DNA of 64,000 bases from JBBDJB01 sp040880125 (lineage in GTDB: Bacteria > Planctomycetota > Planctomycetia > Pirellulales > JBBDJB01), in assembly GCA_040880125.1 (NCBI GenBank), contig JBBDJB010000048.1, forward strand, positions 1-64,000. Reading direction: 5' to 3'. Position numbers and translations under genes: made by a program. Numbering within the stretch: position 1 is the stretch's first letter; every line of letters begins with the position of its first letter. Below are positions 25,431-34,056 of the stretch, one piece after another. Below the pieces are notes generated by a model. It made no database searches, was not told the origin of the DNA, and saw only the letters and a program-made list of their open reading frames with translations.

Positions 25431-27712
25431 GGTGCAAGCGTCAGTTCGTCAACGTTCCACTGCTCGATATCTTGATAGAGCACCACCGGGCGGTCGGGAA
25501 TGCCCCCGATGCCGCGGCGATACGCGAAGTGGTTCATGCACTGCCAAAGCGGTATCAGCGGCAACTGCTCGTGTACGATACGGTCGATCTGGTGCAAATG
25601 CTCGCGAGCCTGGGCCCACGACTGCGCCTGCTTCAGGTTGAGAAGCGTCTGGCTAAGGTGCGTGCCGGGCGACTGAACCAGACCGCCGAACCCAAACACG
25701 CGTGCGGCATCACTGACCGGCTCCCATATCGCCAGTTCCGCGTAGTACAGGTCGACGTCGCTGGGAAGTTGTTCGCGGTCCATCTCCCGCGGCGTGGCGG
25801 AGATGCCGGCCAGCGACAGGCGTTCGCAGACAATGCGGCAAAGCTCCGCGATCACCGGATCCGCCCGGTGTGCCACCACGAGCGGAGCAGGCTCGCCGCC
25901 GGATACATTGTCCGAGTCGCTCCCAGGCAGTCCGCGCCTCGCGACGGCCGCCAGGATCGCCGCTAGCTTGGGGTCGAAGGGGCGCGGCGTGATTTGCGGA
26001 TCGCTGGCGTAGCCCGCCGGATCGTCAAAACCGCTGCCGCGGGCAAAGACTCCTCCCAGCACGCGCGTGCCGGCTTGAGCGTCGCCCTGCTGCAGAATCT
26101 CCTCGACAATCGCCTGCCGCGGGATCGCATACACCAGCGCCCGGCGAAACTCGCGCGTGCGCAGTAGCGGCCTCTGACCGACCGGGATCAGCACGTGTAC
26201 GGTCGGCAACGCATACCGCGCTACGACGAGACTTTCTTGGCCCGACAGGCGCTGCAAGCTCCAGGGGGCGACGCGATCGAGCATATCGACCTGACCGCTC
26301 TCGATCGCCTCGCGGGCGGCTTCCGAGTCGGAGAACTGCTGCTCGACGACGAGTTTCGGTTGGCTATCGCCGGTGGCAAAGTAAGCTTCGCTCAGTTCGA
26401 ACACCGTCTCGCCTTGCGACTGCTCCGTCAGCTCGTAGGGCCGCATGGAGGCGATCGCCGCCGGCTCGCTCTCGGCCGCGGACGGGGCATCCCAAGCGGA
26501 CGCCAATGGTGGCTCCGGCCGCAAGGGGGCCTGACGCAGGGCCAGCTTGACGCTAAATACATCCTCAACGGTAAGCTGCTCGAAGACCGACTTCTCGCTG
26601 CCGGACAACAGCCGCCGCGCGGCAACGTATCCGGTGAGGGGGCTTCCGCTCGGTTCGACGACCAGTGACCGGTGGAGAGCCAGCGTGAGTCCGCGGCCAT
26701 CACCAGACCGCTCGATCGCGCCCAGGGGGCACACGTATTGGGCGCCGTCGGCCGTGTAGCCGCGCAACTCGAACAGCCGCCGCTGGCGCAGTCGATTCGT
26801 TCGGCGGGCGGCCCAGTCGTCGATGCGATCGCCTGCACTGGAAGGCGGCGTCGCGACTCCGACCACCACCAAGCGGGCGGCGCGCTGAATCTCGCGCGCG
26901 GCCTCGACGGCTTCCGGCAGATCGGGCTGAATGGCGAGAGCCTCTCGGATGCGGCTCCGTGCTTGGCGAAGGTTATCCGAAGCCAGTTGCTCCTGCGCCG
27001 CGGCGACTTTCTCGGAGGCCAACTCGGTGAATGTCTGCCGCCATCGGGCAGTCGCGCTCAGGTCTAAGTCCGCCAGCCGGCCCGATTCGAGCTGAAGTAT
27101 CGACCGAGCGGACTGGTATTGTCCCGCATCAGCGTATTGCTGCACGAGCCGGCTGGCGATGCGGTCGAGCGCTGCCGCGATCTGCGGGTGCTGCGGATTA
27201 CGATCGAACAGTTCCAGCAGCAGGCTCAGGGCATCGTCGAGGCGGCCGGCCTCGTAGGACGCACCGGCATTCCGCAGCAGATATCGCTCCAGCGCCGCCG
27301 CCACACCGGGTGTATCAGGAGCCGTGTCCAGCAAGTACTGGTAGTTCTCGTACGCTTCGTTGAATTGCCCCTCCGACTCGAGCGACGCCGCCTCATCCAG
27401 CAGGAGCTGCTCGTACAGCTTCACCTCTTCGATGTCCCGCCAAGCTACGACGTAAATCTCATCCGGTTGCTCGACCAGGCGAACCTGCAAGCTCTCGGTA
27501 GGACGCGGACTTTTCGGCAGTCGCCGCATCGGCAATTCCAGCGGCAAGACCTGCAATACGGCATCATCGTTCGCGGCGTTGAGCGTGATCTGATCGAACG
27601 GCTGCTGATCGAGCAACCGTTGCGCCGCCGCGGGCGATCCCAACAGCAACACTAGGAGCAAGCCGCCGATCTGACCGGACCGTCGCAGGACATCTCGCCG
27701 CGCGCGTCTCAT
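25427..27712 (-). CDS. TPR / SBP_bac_5-type substrate-binding protein
   Basis: This 761-residue protein has an N-terminal twin-Arg-like basic start and hydrophobic signal (~12-30). A TPR-like helical part (~95-270) includes YENYQYLLDTAPDTPGVAAAL. From ~300 the C-terminal half matches family-5 (oligopeptide/nickel) binding proteins: ALVYAIPRQAIVEEILQQGDAQ and ARGSGFDDPAGYASDPQITP are typical. There is no ABC permease or ATPase beside it, so the fold may be reused as a binding component of the ExbBD-type complex. It starts 9 bp after the PQQ-protein stop. Confidence 0.85.
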   Translation of the reverse strand: MRRARRDVLRRSGQIGGLLLVLLLGSPAAAQRLLDQQPFDQITLNAANDDAVLQVLPLELPMRRLPKSPRPTESLQVRLVEQPDEIYVVAWRDIEEVKLYEQLLLDEAASLESEGQFNEAYENYQYLLDTAPDTPGVAAALERYLLRNAGASYEAGRLDDALSLLLELFDRNPQHPQIAAALDRIASRLVQQYADAGQYQSARSILQLESGRLADLDLSATARWRQTFTELASEKVAAAQEQLASDNLRQARSRIREALAIQPDLPEAVEAAREIQRAARLVVVGVATPPSSAGDRIDDWAARRTNRLRQRRLFELRGYTADGAQYVCPLGAIERSGDGRGLTLALHRSLVVEPSGSPLTGYVAARRLLSGSEKSVFEQLTVEDVFSVKLALRQAPLRPEPPLASAWDAPSAAESEPAAIASMRPYELTEQSQGETVFELSEAYFATGDSQPKLVVEQQFSDSEAAREAIESGQVDMLDRVAPWSLQRLSGQESLVVARYALPTVHVLIPVGQRPLLRTREFRRALVYAIPRQAIVEEILQQGDAQAGTRVLGGVFARGSGFDDPAGYASDPQITPRPFDPKLAAILAAVARRGLPGSDSDNVSGGEPAPLVVAHRADPVIAELCRIVCERLSLAGISATPREMDREQLPSDVDLYYAELAIWEPVSDAARVFGFGGLVQSPGTHLSQTLLNLKQAQSWAQAREHLHQIDRIVHEQLPLIPLWQCMNHFAYRRGIGGIPDRPVVLYQDIEQWNVDELTLAP

Positions 27713-27721
27713 CGGATGCCC

Positions 27722-30700
27722 CTATGGGATCGCAGTAAGGAGCAAGGTACCGTCGTCGGCGACCAGTGCGCAGCGGTCTCGCCAGAGTGCCGGTCCGCTC
27801 GCCAGCGGCTGGCCGACTTCAATTTCGCCCAGCACTTCGCCACTCGCCGCGGAAAGCCGTCGCACAGTGCCGCCTCGCCATGCCAATAGCAAGTGGTTCT
27901 CGCCCAACGGCTGCGCGCCGATGATTTGTGCTGCGTCGACCGCCTGCTGCCACGCCAATGCCGACGGGTCGGCGATGCAGATAAGCTCTCCGCCGGCAAC
28001 TCCGAGCAGCACCGACTTGCCGACGCGCCGCGGCCCAAAGACAAGCTCGCTTTCCAGTTCCCAGCGCCCGATCTCCTCAAGGTCATCCGCGCGCAGTGCG
28101 ACCAGTTCTCGCTCCCGCTCGACGGTGAAGATAGCATCCCCGAGGACGGCCAGCGGCGGGATGATTGCCGAGGATTCGCCACTGTACTCGGCCAGCGACC
28201 GCCAATGTTTCACCGGCTCGGCCACTGGTGCGGCTCGCAGAACGGTTCCCCGGCTGTCGGCGATGACAAACTCCGACGGACTGCCCGGCCTGCCGGCTAA
28301 GGACTGCCGGTGTGGAACCTGATCGGCGGCCAGTGCCGGTTGAAAGGGCTCGCTGAGCGGATTGCCCGTGGGATCGATCCAAAAGACCTGCCCGATGCGC
28401 GTGGGCACGAGCAGCCCGGCGCCCAGCGGCAGCGGCGGACCGGCGATCTCCGAGGGAAGCGAGACCCAGCGCGGCGGTGCGCCGGACGAGCCGAACACAA
28501 GCAGTTGCTTCGCACCAGCAGTCGAATATAGTGCCAGCCGGCCCTCGCTCAGCGCGACGCTGCCGCTCGCCACGAAACTCGGCGGGCCTCCCTGGGGCTT
28601 GCGTCTCGGCGACGTGGCGAGACCGCGCTCGCGCACAGCGGCGTCGATGGTGTGAACGTCTCCCCGAACCGTCGGCACCAATACCGCACTGCCCGTTTCA
28701 TCGAGCGTGGGTGGTCCCGCTGGGGCGGCGGCAAGATCGGTCTCCCAACGTACTCTGCCACTTTGTAAGTCCACACCGGTGACGCGAGCGCCCGAGACGG
28801 CGCCCGCGCTTCGCACGCACACCAAAACATCGCCGTAGATCCGCAGCGGGAAGTCGGCCACGTTGCTGGTCATGGGCGATTCCAATCCCTGGGGCACGAG
28901 GCGGCCGCTGGCGGACTGGATTTCGTATCGCCGGAGCCGGGTGTCGGCGATCCACAGGTGGTTGTCGTGAATGACCGTGTAGCGCAGCAGCGGAGCCTTG
29001 CCGTCGGGCGCGATCTCGGCGGTCTCCTGCAGCGGCTCGTCGCGACCTGCGGCGACCTCGAACATCTTGATCTGCCCCAGATCGGTTGTTACGAGAAGGT
29101 GACGTTCATAAACGCGCGGCGGAGTGCGGACGTGTCCTTCCAGCCGCACATGTTGAACCGGCCGACTCGACAGTACGCCCTGCGGATCACGGCGCAGCAC
29201 GTGCAGTGTTGTGCGGCTGGTGCCCTCGTTCTCGGCCACGATCACACAGCCGGCAACGGCAGTGGGCGGAACACTTACCGTCCCCGGCGAATGCCCGAGA
29301 TAAACGGCCTGCTCACAAACGAAGTCGTCCGCCTTCAGAACAAACAGCGTGGAATGATCGCCCACCACGAGCACGGTTTCACTATCCGCGTCGTATGCCG
29401 GCGTGACGCGCAGCGGTTGCGGCAGTTGCGCTTGCCGGGGAGAGGTTCCCGACTCGATCTCAACGGCCAGCAGCCGTCCCCCCCGGGTTGCCACCAGCGC
29501 ACGATCGTCAACGGGAAGCGGCGCGGGGAATTGCTCCCCGATTTCCAGCCGCCAGCGGAGCTTTCCGGTCCGCGCGTCGAGTTTCACCAGATCGTCGTGC
29601 CCCGCGTCATTCAATAATACGGCGTCGTCTTCCCCGGGCAGCGGCACCGGCAGGCTCTCCGCTCCAGGCCCGGAGTAGCGACGCCAGAGCAGCGCGCCGG
29701 TTTGCGCATCCAGGCCGAAACTGGAGTCCTTCACGCGCACCGTGGCGGCACGGTTCCCTCCACCCGCCGCCGCTTCCGTAGTCTGCGCCGCCAGGGCCAC
29801 AGACGCTTCGACGGCCGAAGGCCGCTCGCTCGTCTGGGCGGCTATCGGGCTCGATTCGACGCGCACACTGGCCTGCTCGGCATCGACGATTCGCAGAACC
29901 GCCTCGCCCAGCTTTGCATCGGAAGCCAGCTCCGGATAGGCGCGCAACAACGTCGTGCGATGCGCATAGGCGGCGCCAGAATCACCCTGTGCGATGGCCG
30001 AGTCAATTGCGGCGACCGCCTCATTCAAGGCCACCGCGCGGTGCAAGCGGCGCTGCACGACGTCCATCGTGCCGCGTATGTTCTCGATCTTCCGCTCGGG
30101 GCGCAACGACCGCGGAATGTACTGCGTGTTGCCTAATAGGCTCATCGCCTCGCCGGTCTGCGCCAGCAGTTGATCCGCCTGTGCGTCGTCGTCGGCCTGT
30201 TCTGCCTGTTGTACAAGTGCCGAAGCGATTTGCGGCAGCATCGCCCGAAGCTCTTCGCGAGCGAGGGCGAAATCTGGTTCGTCTTCGATCGCATCGAGCA
30301 CGTCCCGTGCGACTTCGAGCGAATCGCTCGGATCGACGGACCCGTCAACCGCTTGCCGCATTTGCGCCAGCCCACGCTGCACCCGGGCGCGGCTGGCGGA
30401 TTCGTCGCTGGGATAGCGCTCCAGCAGTTCGTTGTACGTGTCGATGGCCTGCGTATAGGAGCCGGCGCGGTATTGCTCGTCCGCCCTGGCCAACAGTTGA
30501 CTGCTGTCGGTGCTGCCGAGCATGTACCACAGCGTCGCCCCAAGCAGTACGAGCAAGATCAGTGCCCCGCCGCCGATCAGCAGCAGCGGCGAGTCCCAGG
30601 GGTTGTCCGGCGCCACGGGCCGCGCCTTCGGCGTTTCCGGCGTCTCGTCCGGATCGCGCCATTGCCGCTTTTTCTTGGAAACGTCAGCTCCCTCGCTCGG

Positions 30701-31174
30701 AGGAAGCCCCTGATCGCCCTCCAGCGGAACGAGCGAGACTTCATCGTCACCCAAATCGATTGCCTCGCCGGCCAGCCGAGCCCTCAGCGGCGTATCGGCG
30801 ATATCCGACTCGTCCTCTACGTCGAGCGTCGCTTCGGGCAGCTCTCGCGATCGATCCCCCTCGGGCGAACCGCCCAACAGCGGCGGCGGCGAATCGATCG
30901 ACGAGGGCAGATCGTCGTCGTCCAGCGGCACCAGGCCCAGATCCTCGTCTGCCACAGCAGCCGCGCCGCCAGGCGATTCAGCATCGCTTGCAGCGGTCAA
31001 CAGCCGTTGGGCCTGCTGCGGCGAGACATGGCCCTGCGACACGAGGAGCTTTGCGACCGACTCGGCGCTCACGGAGTCCGGTGCTGTGGACGCCTGGGCG
31101 CGCAAGCTCGAGACCAGGCTTCGCGACACCAGGCCGCTGGCGCTGAGTCGCTCTAGGAATTCGTTTACCGTCAT
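27722..31174 (-). CDS. Transmembrane TPR and PQQ-type beta-propeller protein
   Basis: This 1150-residue protein begins with a cytoplasmic N-terminal module (~1-62) like that of planctomycete kinases (ASGLVSRSLVSSLR ... LVSQGHVSPQQAQRLL). An acidic region leads to one transmembrane helix (~196-219). TPR-like repeats (~225-420) precede a long PQQ/pyrrolo-quinoline-type beta-propeller (~550-1150) built from repeats such as ALLWRRYSGPGAESLPVPL and LVKLDARTGKLRWRLEIG. The propeller probably faces the periplasm. No heme or PQQ-dehydrogenase catalytic residues were recognised, so a scaffold role is likelier. The start at 31174 is chosen over a longer frame that is the shadow of exbD. Confidence 0.88.
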   Translation of the reverse strand: MTVNEFLERLSASGLVSRSLVSSLRAQASTAPDSVSAESVAKLLVSQGHVSPQQAQRLLTAASDAESPGGAAAVADEDLGLVPLDDDDLPSSIDSPPPLLGGSPEGDRSRELPEATLDVEDESDIADTPLRARLAGEAIDLGDDEVSLVPLEGDQGLPPSEGADVSKKKRQWRDPDETPETPKARPVAPDNPWDSPLLLIGGGALILLVLLGATLWYMLGSTDSSQLLARADEQYRAGSYTQAIDTYNELLERYPSDESASRARVQRGLAQMRQAVDGSVDPSDSLEVARDVLDAIEDEPDFALAREELRAMLPQIASALVQQAEQADDDAQADQLLAQTGEAMSLLGNTQYIPRSLRPERKIENIRGTMDVVQRRLHRAVALNEAVAAIDSAIAQGDSGAAYAHRTTLLRAYPELASDAKLGEAVLRIVDAEQASVRVESSPIAAQTSERPSAVEASVALAAQTTEAAAGGGNRAATVRVKDSSFGLDAQTGALLWRRYSGPGAESLPVPLPGEDDAVLLNDAGHDDLVKLDARTGKLRWRLEIGEQFPAPLPVDDRALVATRGGRLLAVEIESGTSPRQAQLPQPLRVTPAYDADSETVLVVGDHSTLFVLKADDFVCEQAVYLGHSPGTVSVPPTAVAGCVIVAENEGTSRTTLHVLRRDPQGVLSSRPVQHVRLEGHVRTPPRVYERHLLVTTDLGQIKMFEVAAGRDEPLQETAEIAPDGKAPLLRYTVIHDNHLWIADTRLRRYEIQSASGRLVPQGLESPMTSNVADFPLRIYGDVLVCVRSAGAVSGARVTGVDLQSGRVRWETDLAAAPAGPPTLDETGSAVLVPTVRGDVHTIDAAVRERGLATSPRRKPQGGPPSFVASGSVALSEGRLALYSTAGAKQLLVFGSSGAPPRWVSLPSEIAGPPLPLGAGLLVPTRIGQVFWIDPTGNPLSEPFQPALAADQVPHRQSLAGRPGSPSEFVIADSRGTVLRAAPVAEPVKHWRSLAEYSGESSAIIPPLAVLGDAIFTVERERELVALRADDLEEIGRWELESELVFGPRRVGKSVLLGVAGGELICIADPSALAWQQAVDAAQIIGAQPLGENHLLLAWRGGTVRRLSAASGEVLGEIEVGQPLASGPALWRDRCALVADDGTLLLTAIP

Positions 31175-31253
31175 TACTTCCCGATGCCTCTCATCTCTGT
31201 TCGACTCTTCGTTCTCTCCCGCTTTCCCGTCGCCGGAGCGTTCTGCCCGACCG

Positions 31254-31970
31254 CTATAGCTCGCCTTCCTCGAAGGTCGCCAGCCGCACGTCCTCCATTC
31301 CGACCGCGGTGCCGGCATCCAATGCGTCGACCACTTTCTCATGGGTCGCGTCGCCGCTGGCGAGCACCAGCATGCGGGCCGGGCCGGTGCCCCCACCCGC
31401 GGCGCCGTTCTCTCGGGCGTCGCGAAGCTGGATGAGCATTTCCTGCGTGCTGGGGGCCTCGCGCTCCTGCTGCCAGCCTGGGGCGCCGATCCAGAAGAAG
31501 TTGTCCCCGTCGACGCGCACCACGATCGAATCCTCTTCAAAGTCGTGCAGCGTCCGGCTTGGCGCCGCGGCGTCGCGCTCTTCACTGGCCGGCACTTCCA
31601 GCGCCATCTGCAGCGCGTACGCCGCGGTGATCATAAAGAAGATCAGCAGCAAGAAGGTCACGTCGACCATCGGCGTCATGTCCAGTTCGCCGTCGCGCGC
31701 GGTGCGCGACGTGCGAAGCATGGGTTGACTCTCGTCAGCTTCGCCGGCATCCTGCACGGGCAAACTCACCGCGCCGCCCATCACCCTGGTCTCCACCTTC
31801 CGCAAGAGCGGATTCTTTGGTGGACCCTTACCGGATCGGCCTCGGCCGACTGCGCTTTCCGGCACGTCGATCGGCGCCGTGCAGCGGGGACACTTGATCT
31901 GCCGGCCTTCGACCTTCGACGGCGCGCTGAGCCGCTGATCGCAAAACGGGCATCGAAAGCGGATTGGCAT
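31254..31970 (-). CDS. Zinc-ribbon ExbD/TolR biopolymer transport protein
   Basis: This 238-residue protein has a CPxC zinc ribbon at residues 7-30 (C7, C10, C27, C30) in front of an ExbD/TolR domain. Its single transmembrane helix starts at MTPMVDVTFLLLIFF and carries the proton-path Asp103. The periplasmic domain (~130-238) is ExbD-like. It starts 5 bp after the stop of a second ExbD, so the stator has two different ExbD subunits. The cytoplasmic zinc ribbon is an addition not found in E. coli ExbD. Confidence 0.92.
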   Translation of the reverse strand: MPIRFRCPFCDQRLSAPSKVEGRQIKCPRCTAPIDVPESAVGRGRSGKGPPKNPLLRKVETRVMGGAVSLPVQDAGEADESQPMLRTSRTARDGELDMTPMVDVTFLLLIFFMITAAYALQMALEVPASEERDAAAPSRTLHDFEEDSIVVRVDGDNFFWIGAPGWQQEREAPSTQEMLIQLRDARENGAAGGGTGPARMLVLASGDATHEKVVDALDAGTAVGMEDVRLATFEEGEL

Positions 31971-31975
31971 GTGAG

Positions 31976-32467
31976 CTAGTCCCTTTCGTTCACGGCCAGG
32001 TGAAGCCGGACGCCTTCGACTTGCGAGGCCGCCTTCATTACTTCGGCCACATTCCGATGTGGCAGGTGGCGCTCCGCCTTGATGAGCACGTTGGCGCGAC
32101 CGGCCGCCATCCCTTGCCGTACCACACGGGTGATCGCTTCCCGCCGGGCGTCCGCATCGTCAGAGAGGCGCGCATCGGCATCGACACCATCGGCGGCATA
32201 GACGGACGCCGCGTCCACGCCGCCGCTGACCAGTGTGAAGACGATTGAATCCTGCTCGCTCACCGCGCCGCCGAACCGCGCGGTGGGCAGCTCCACGCTG
32301 GACTGCCGGGTCATCGTGGTGGTTACGAGGAAGAAGATCAACAGCAGGAACGTGACATCGATCATCGGCGTGATGTCCAGGTCGAGCTCGTCCTGCCGGT
32401 TGCGGCGAGGCACCAGCAGGTCCTCGTCGTCCATTGCCAGTGGGCGTCGCAGTGCCTGGTCAGCCAT
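31976..32467 (-). CDS. ExbD/TolR biopolymer transport protein
   Basis: This 163-residue protein has the standard ExbD layout: short cytoplasmic N-terminus, transmembrane helix ITPMIDVTFLLLIFFLVTTT with Asp37 as the protonatable residue, and a periplasmic domain ending HLPHRNVAEVMKAASQVEGVRLHLA. Its start overlaps the ExbB stop by 8 bp. With ExbB it should form a proton-driven motor in the inner membrane. Confidence 0.94.
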   Translation of the reverse strand: MADQALRRPLAMDDEDLLVPRRNRQDELDLDITPMIDVTFLLLIFFLVTTTMTRQSSVELPTARFGGAVSEQDSIVFTLVSGGVDAASVYAADGVDADARLSDDADARREAITRVVRQGMAAGRANVLIKAERHLPHRNVAEVMKAASQVEGVRLHLAVNERD

Positions 32468-33113
32468 GGAAGGCCTCCCGCCGCCTCGCCGGCAACACGG
32501 CCTGCAGCGAATGCAGCAATTCGGCGACGCCAGCGCTGACCGATTCCTCCAGTTTCCGCAGGCGGACGCTAATGGCGGCCGAACAAAGCACCAGCGGAAT
32601 GGCGATCCCCAGGCCGCAGGCGGTCGTGATCAGGGCGAAGCCGATGTCCTCGGCCATCCGCTGGGGATCGACGTCGCTCCCGCTGGCCAGATTGGTGAAC
32701 GCCCCCATCATGCCCATCACCGTCCCTAGCAGTCCGACCATGGGCGCGGCTTTGACAATGGTGGAAACCCAACTGAGGCGATAGTCCAGATCGGTCAACA
32801 CCTCTCGCTGAAACCGGTCGGCCACCTGGCGTCGCAGCGCAGTCTGATCCAGATCACGCCGCGAGATGGCATACGCCGCCAACTGGGGCATGGCTCGGCG
32901 ATCGCCGCTGCAGTACTCCTCCGCGCCGGACCAGTCGCCGGCACGCACGCGCCGATCCATTTGCTCAAGAAATTCCGTATGGTGCTCGTCCGATCGAAAG
33001 CGCACCAGCGATACGCGCCGCCAGGCAATCACGGCGCAGTAGGCCCCCCAGGCCGCCAGCATCGCCAGCAGGGTGTAAACCACTACTTCAATCACGTCGA
33101 ACAGTCGGTCCAT
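32460..33113 (-). CDS. MotA/TolQ/ExbB proton-channel protein
   Basis: This 217-residue protein has a first transmembrane helix at ~8-30, a cytoplasmic loop, and two more helices at ~115-140 and ~150-180. The third segment motif APMVGLLGTVMGMMGAFTNLA is the TolQ/ExbB signature. It pairs with the two ExbD genes directly downstream, with an 8-bp overlap. It lies 49 bp after the TonB-like gene. Confidence 0.94.
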   Translation of the reverse strand: MDRLFDVIEVVVYTLLAMLAAWGAYCAVIAWRRVSLVRFRSDEHHTEFLEQMDRRVRAGDWSGAEEYCSGDRRAMPQLAAYAISRRDLDQTALRRQVADRFQREVLTDLDYRLSWVSTIVKAAPMVGLLGTVMGMMGAFTNLASGSDVDPQRMAEDIGFALITTACGLGIAIPLVLCSAAISVRLRKLEESVSAGVAELLHSLQAVLPARRREAFHG

Positions 33114-33162
33114 GAATTATCCTCTATAAGCGACACTTATCACGCGCGGTCGCCCGGGCCGC

Positions 33163-34056
33163 CTACCGGTGCTGTTGTTCGATGACATAAAACTCGTAGC
33201 CGCCTCCCGCGCGGCGAACGCCGAACACGGTCTTGCGGATGGTTTCGATATCGCGCGGGCCGGCGTGTTGCTGCTCCACTTGCGCGAGCTGCGCTTCCAC
33301 TTCCGGCGGATAGAACTGCAGGATGTCACGTCCTTCCGAGAGGATGCCGGCCCGCTGCAACAGCTCGCGATCGGCCTCCTTCAGCGATCCGGTCCGCCAG
33401 GCCATGTACAGCCGGTCCTCCGCCGACGGCGGTCCGGTCCGTTTCGCGGGCTGAGGCTGCGAAACGTCATAGGCATAGTGGACGAGATCATCGCTGCCCA
33501 GGACTGCCAATTCGATGTTGAAGTAGTCGAGTTGTTGGGCGTACTGAACCAACGTGCCGCCGTCGAAGCGAATCTCCCAGCGCGTCGCACGGCCTTCGCC
33601 AGCGCCCTGGCCACCTTCCGGTCCGGCGCGGCGCGAGTCGCGACTGCCCGGCCCGCTCGCCAGCGCTTCCGCTTCGGTGGCCTCTTGGGCAAGGATCGCC
33701 TGCTGATCGCTGATCGCATCGGCGACGGCGCTGAGCGTGGAAGTCAACCGCGGCTCGAGCACCTCCGGCACGTCCTCGGCGCCAGGAGGCTCGATCTCTG
33801 GTGCCTCGCTCAAACCGCCTTCGCCCGACCCCAGCGACAGTTCTACGAGATCCACGGGCACCGGCGTGGGGGAACGAAACAGCCGACTGCTAAAATACAC
33901 CACCAGCAGCCCCAGCACGACCACTCCGGCCAGGCCGAGCGCCGCCACCAGCGCACTGGAGACGCGGTCGTACCAGGAGACGGCCAGACCGTCGCCACTG
34001 GCGGCCTGGGAATTTTGCGAGCTCGCCTCGTCACGTGCCACGCTTTGAACCATCAT
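33163..34056 (-). CDS. TonB-like single-pass periplasmic protein
   Basis: This 297-residue protein has one transmembrane helix near the N-terminus (~33-55, SALVAALGLAGVVVLGLLVVYF) and an acidic Pro/Glu linker (EAPEIEPPGAEDVPEVLEPR). The C-terminal domain includes a strand-turn-strand ending VFGVRRAGGGYEFYVIEQQ, reminiscent of a TonB C-terminus but too diverged to be certain. Its ATG overlaps the upstream TGA (ATGA), so it is translationally coupled to the cyclase-like gene. Position before exbB-exbD suggests it is the energy-transducing arm. Confidence 0.72.
   Translation of the reverse strand: MMVQSVARDEASSQNSQAASGDGLAVSWYDRVSSALVAALGLAGVVVLGLLVVYFSSRLFRSPTPVPVDLVELSLGSGEGGLSEAPEIEPPGAEDVPEVLEPRLTSTLSAVADAISDQQAILAQEATEAEALASGPGSRDSRRAGPEGGQGAGEGRATRWEIRFDGGTLVQYAQQLDYFNIELAVLGSDDLVHYAYDVSQPQPAKRTGPPSAEDRLYMAWRTGSLKEADRELLQRAGILSEGRDILQFYPPEVEAQLAQVEQQHAGPRDIETIRKTVFGVRRAGGGYEFYVIEQQHR

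Noticed and set aside
29914..31146. 410-residue antisense frame opposite the propeller protein
   Set aside because: Arg/Pro/Ala-rich shadow with no domain.
31175..31585. 137-residue N-terminal extension of the PQQ-propeller protein
   Set aside because: It lies inside exbD in another frame and is Ser/Arg/Cys-rich; the protein clearly begins at MTVNEFLERL.
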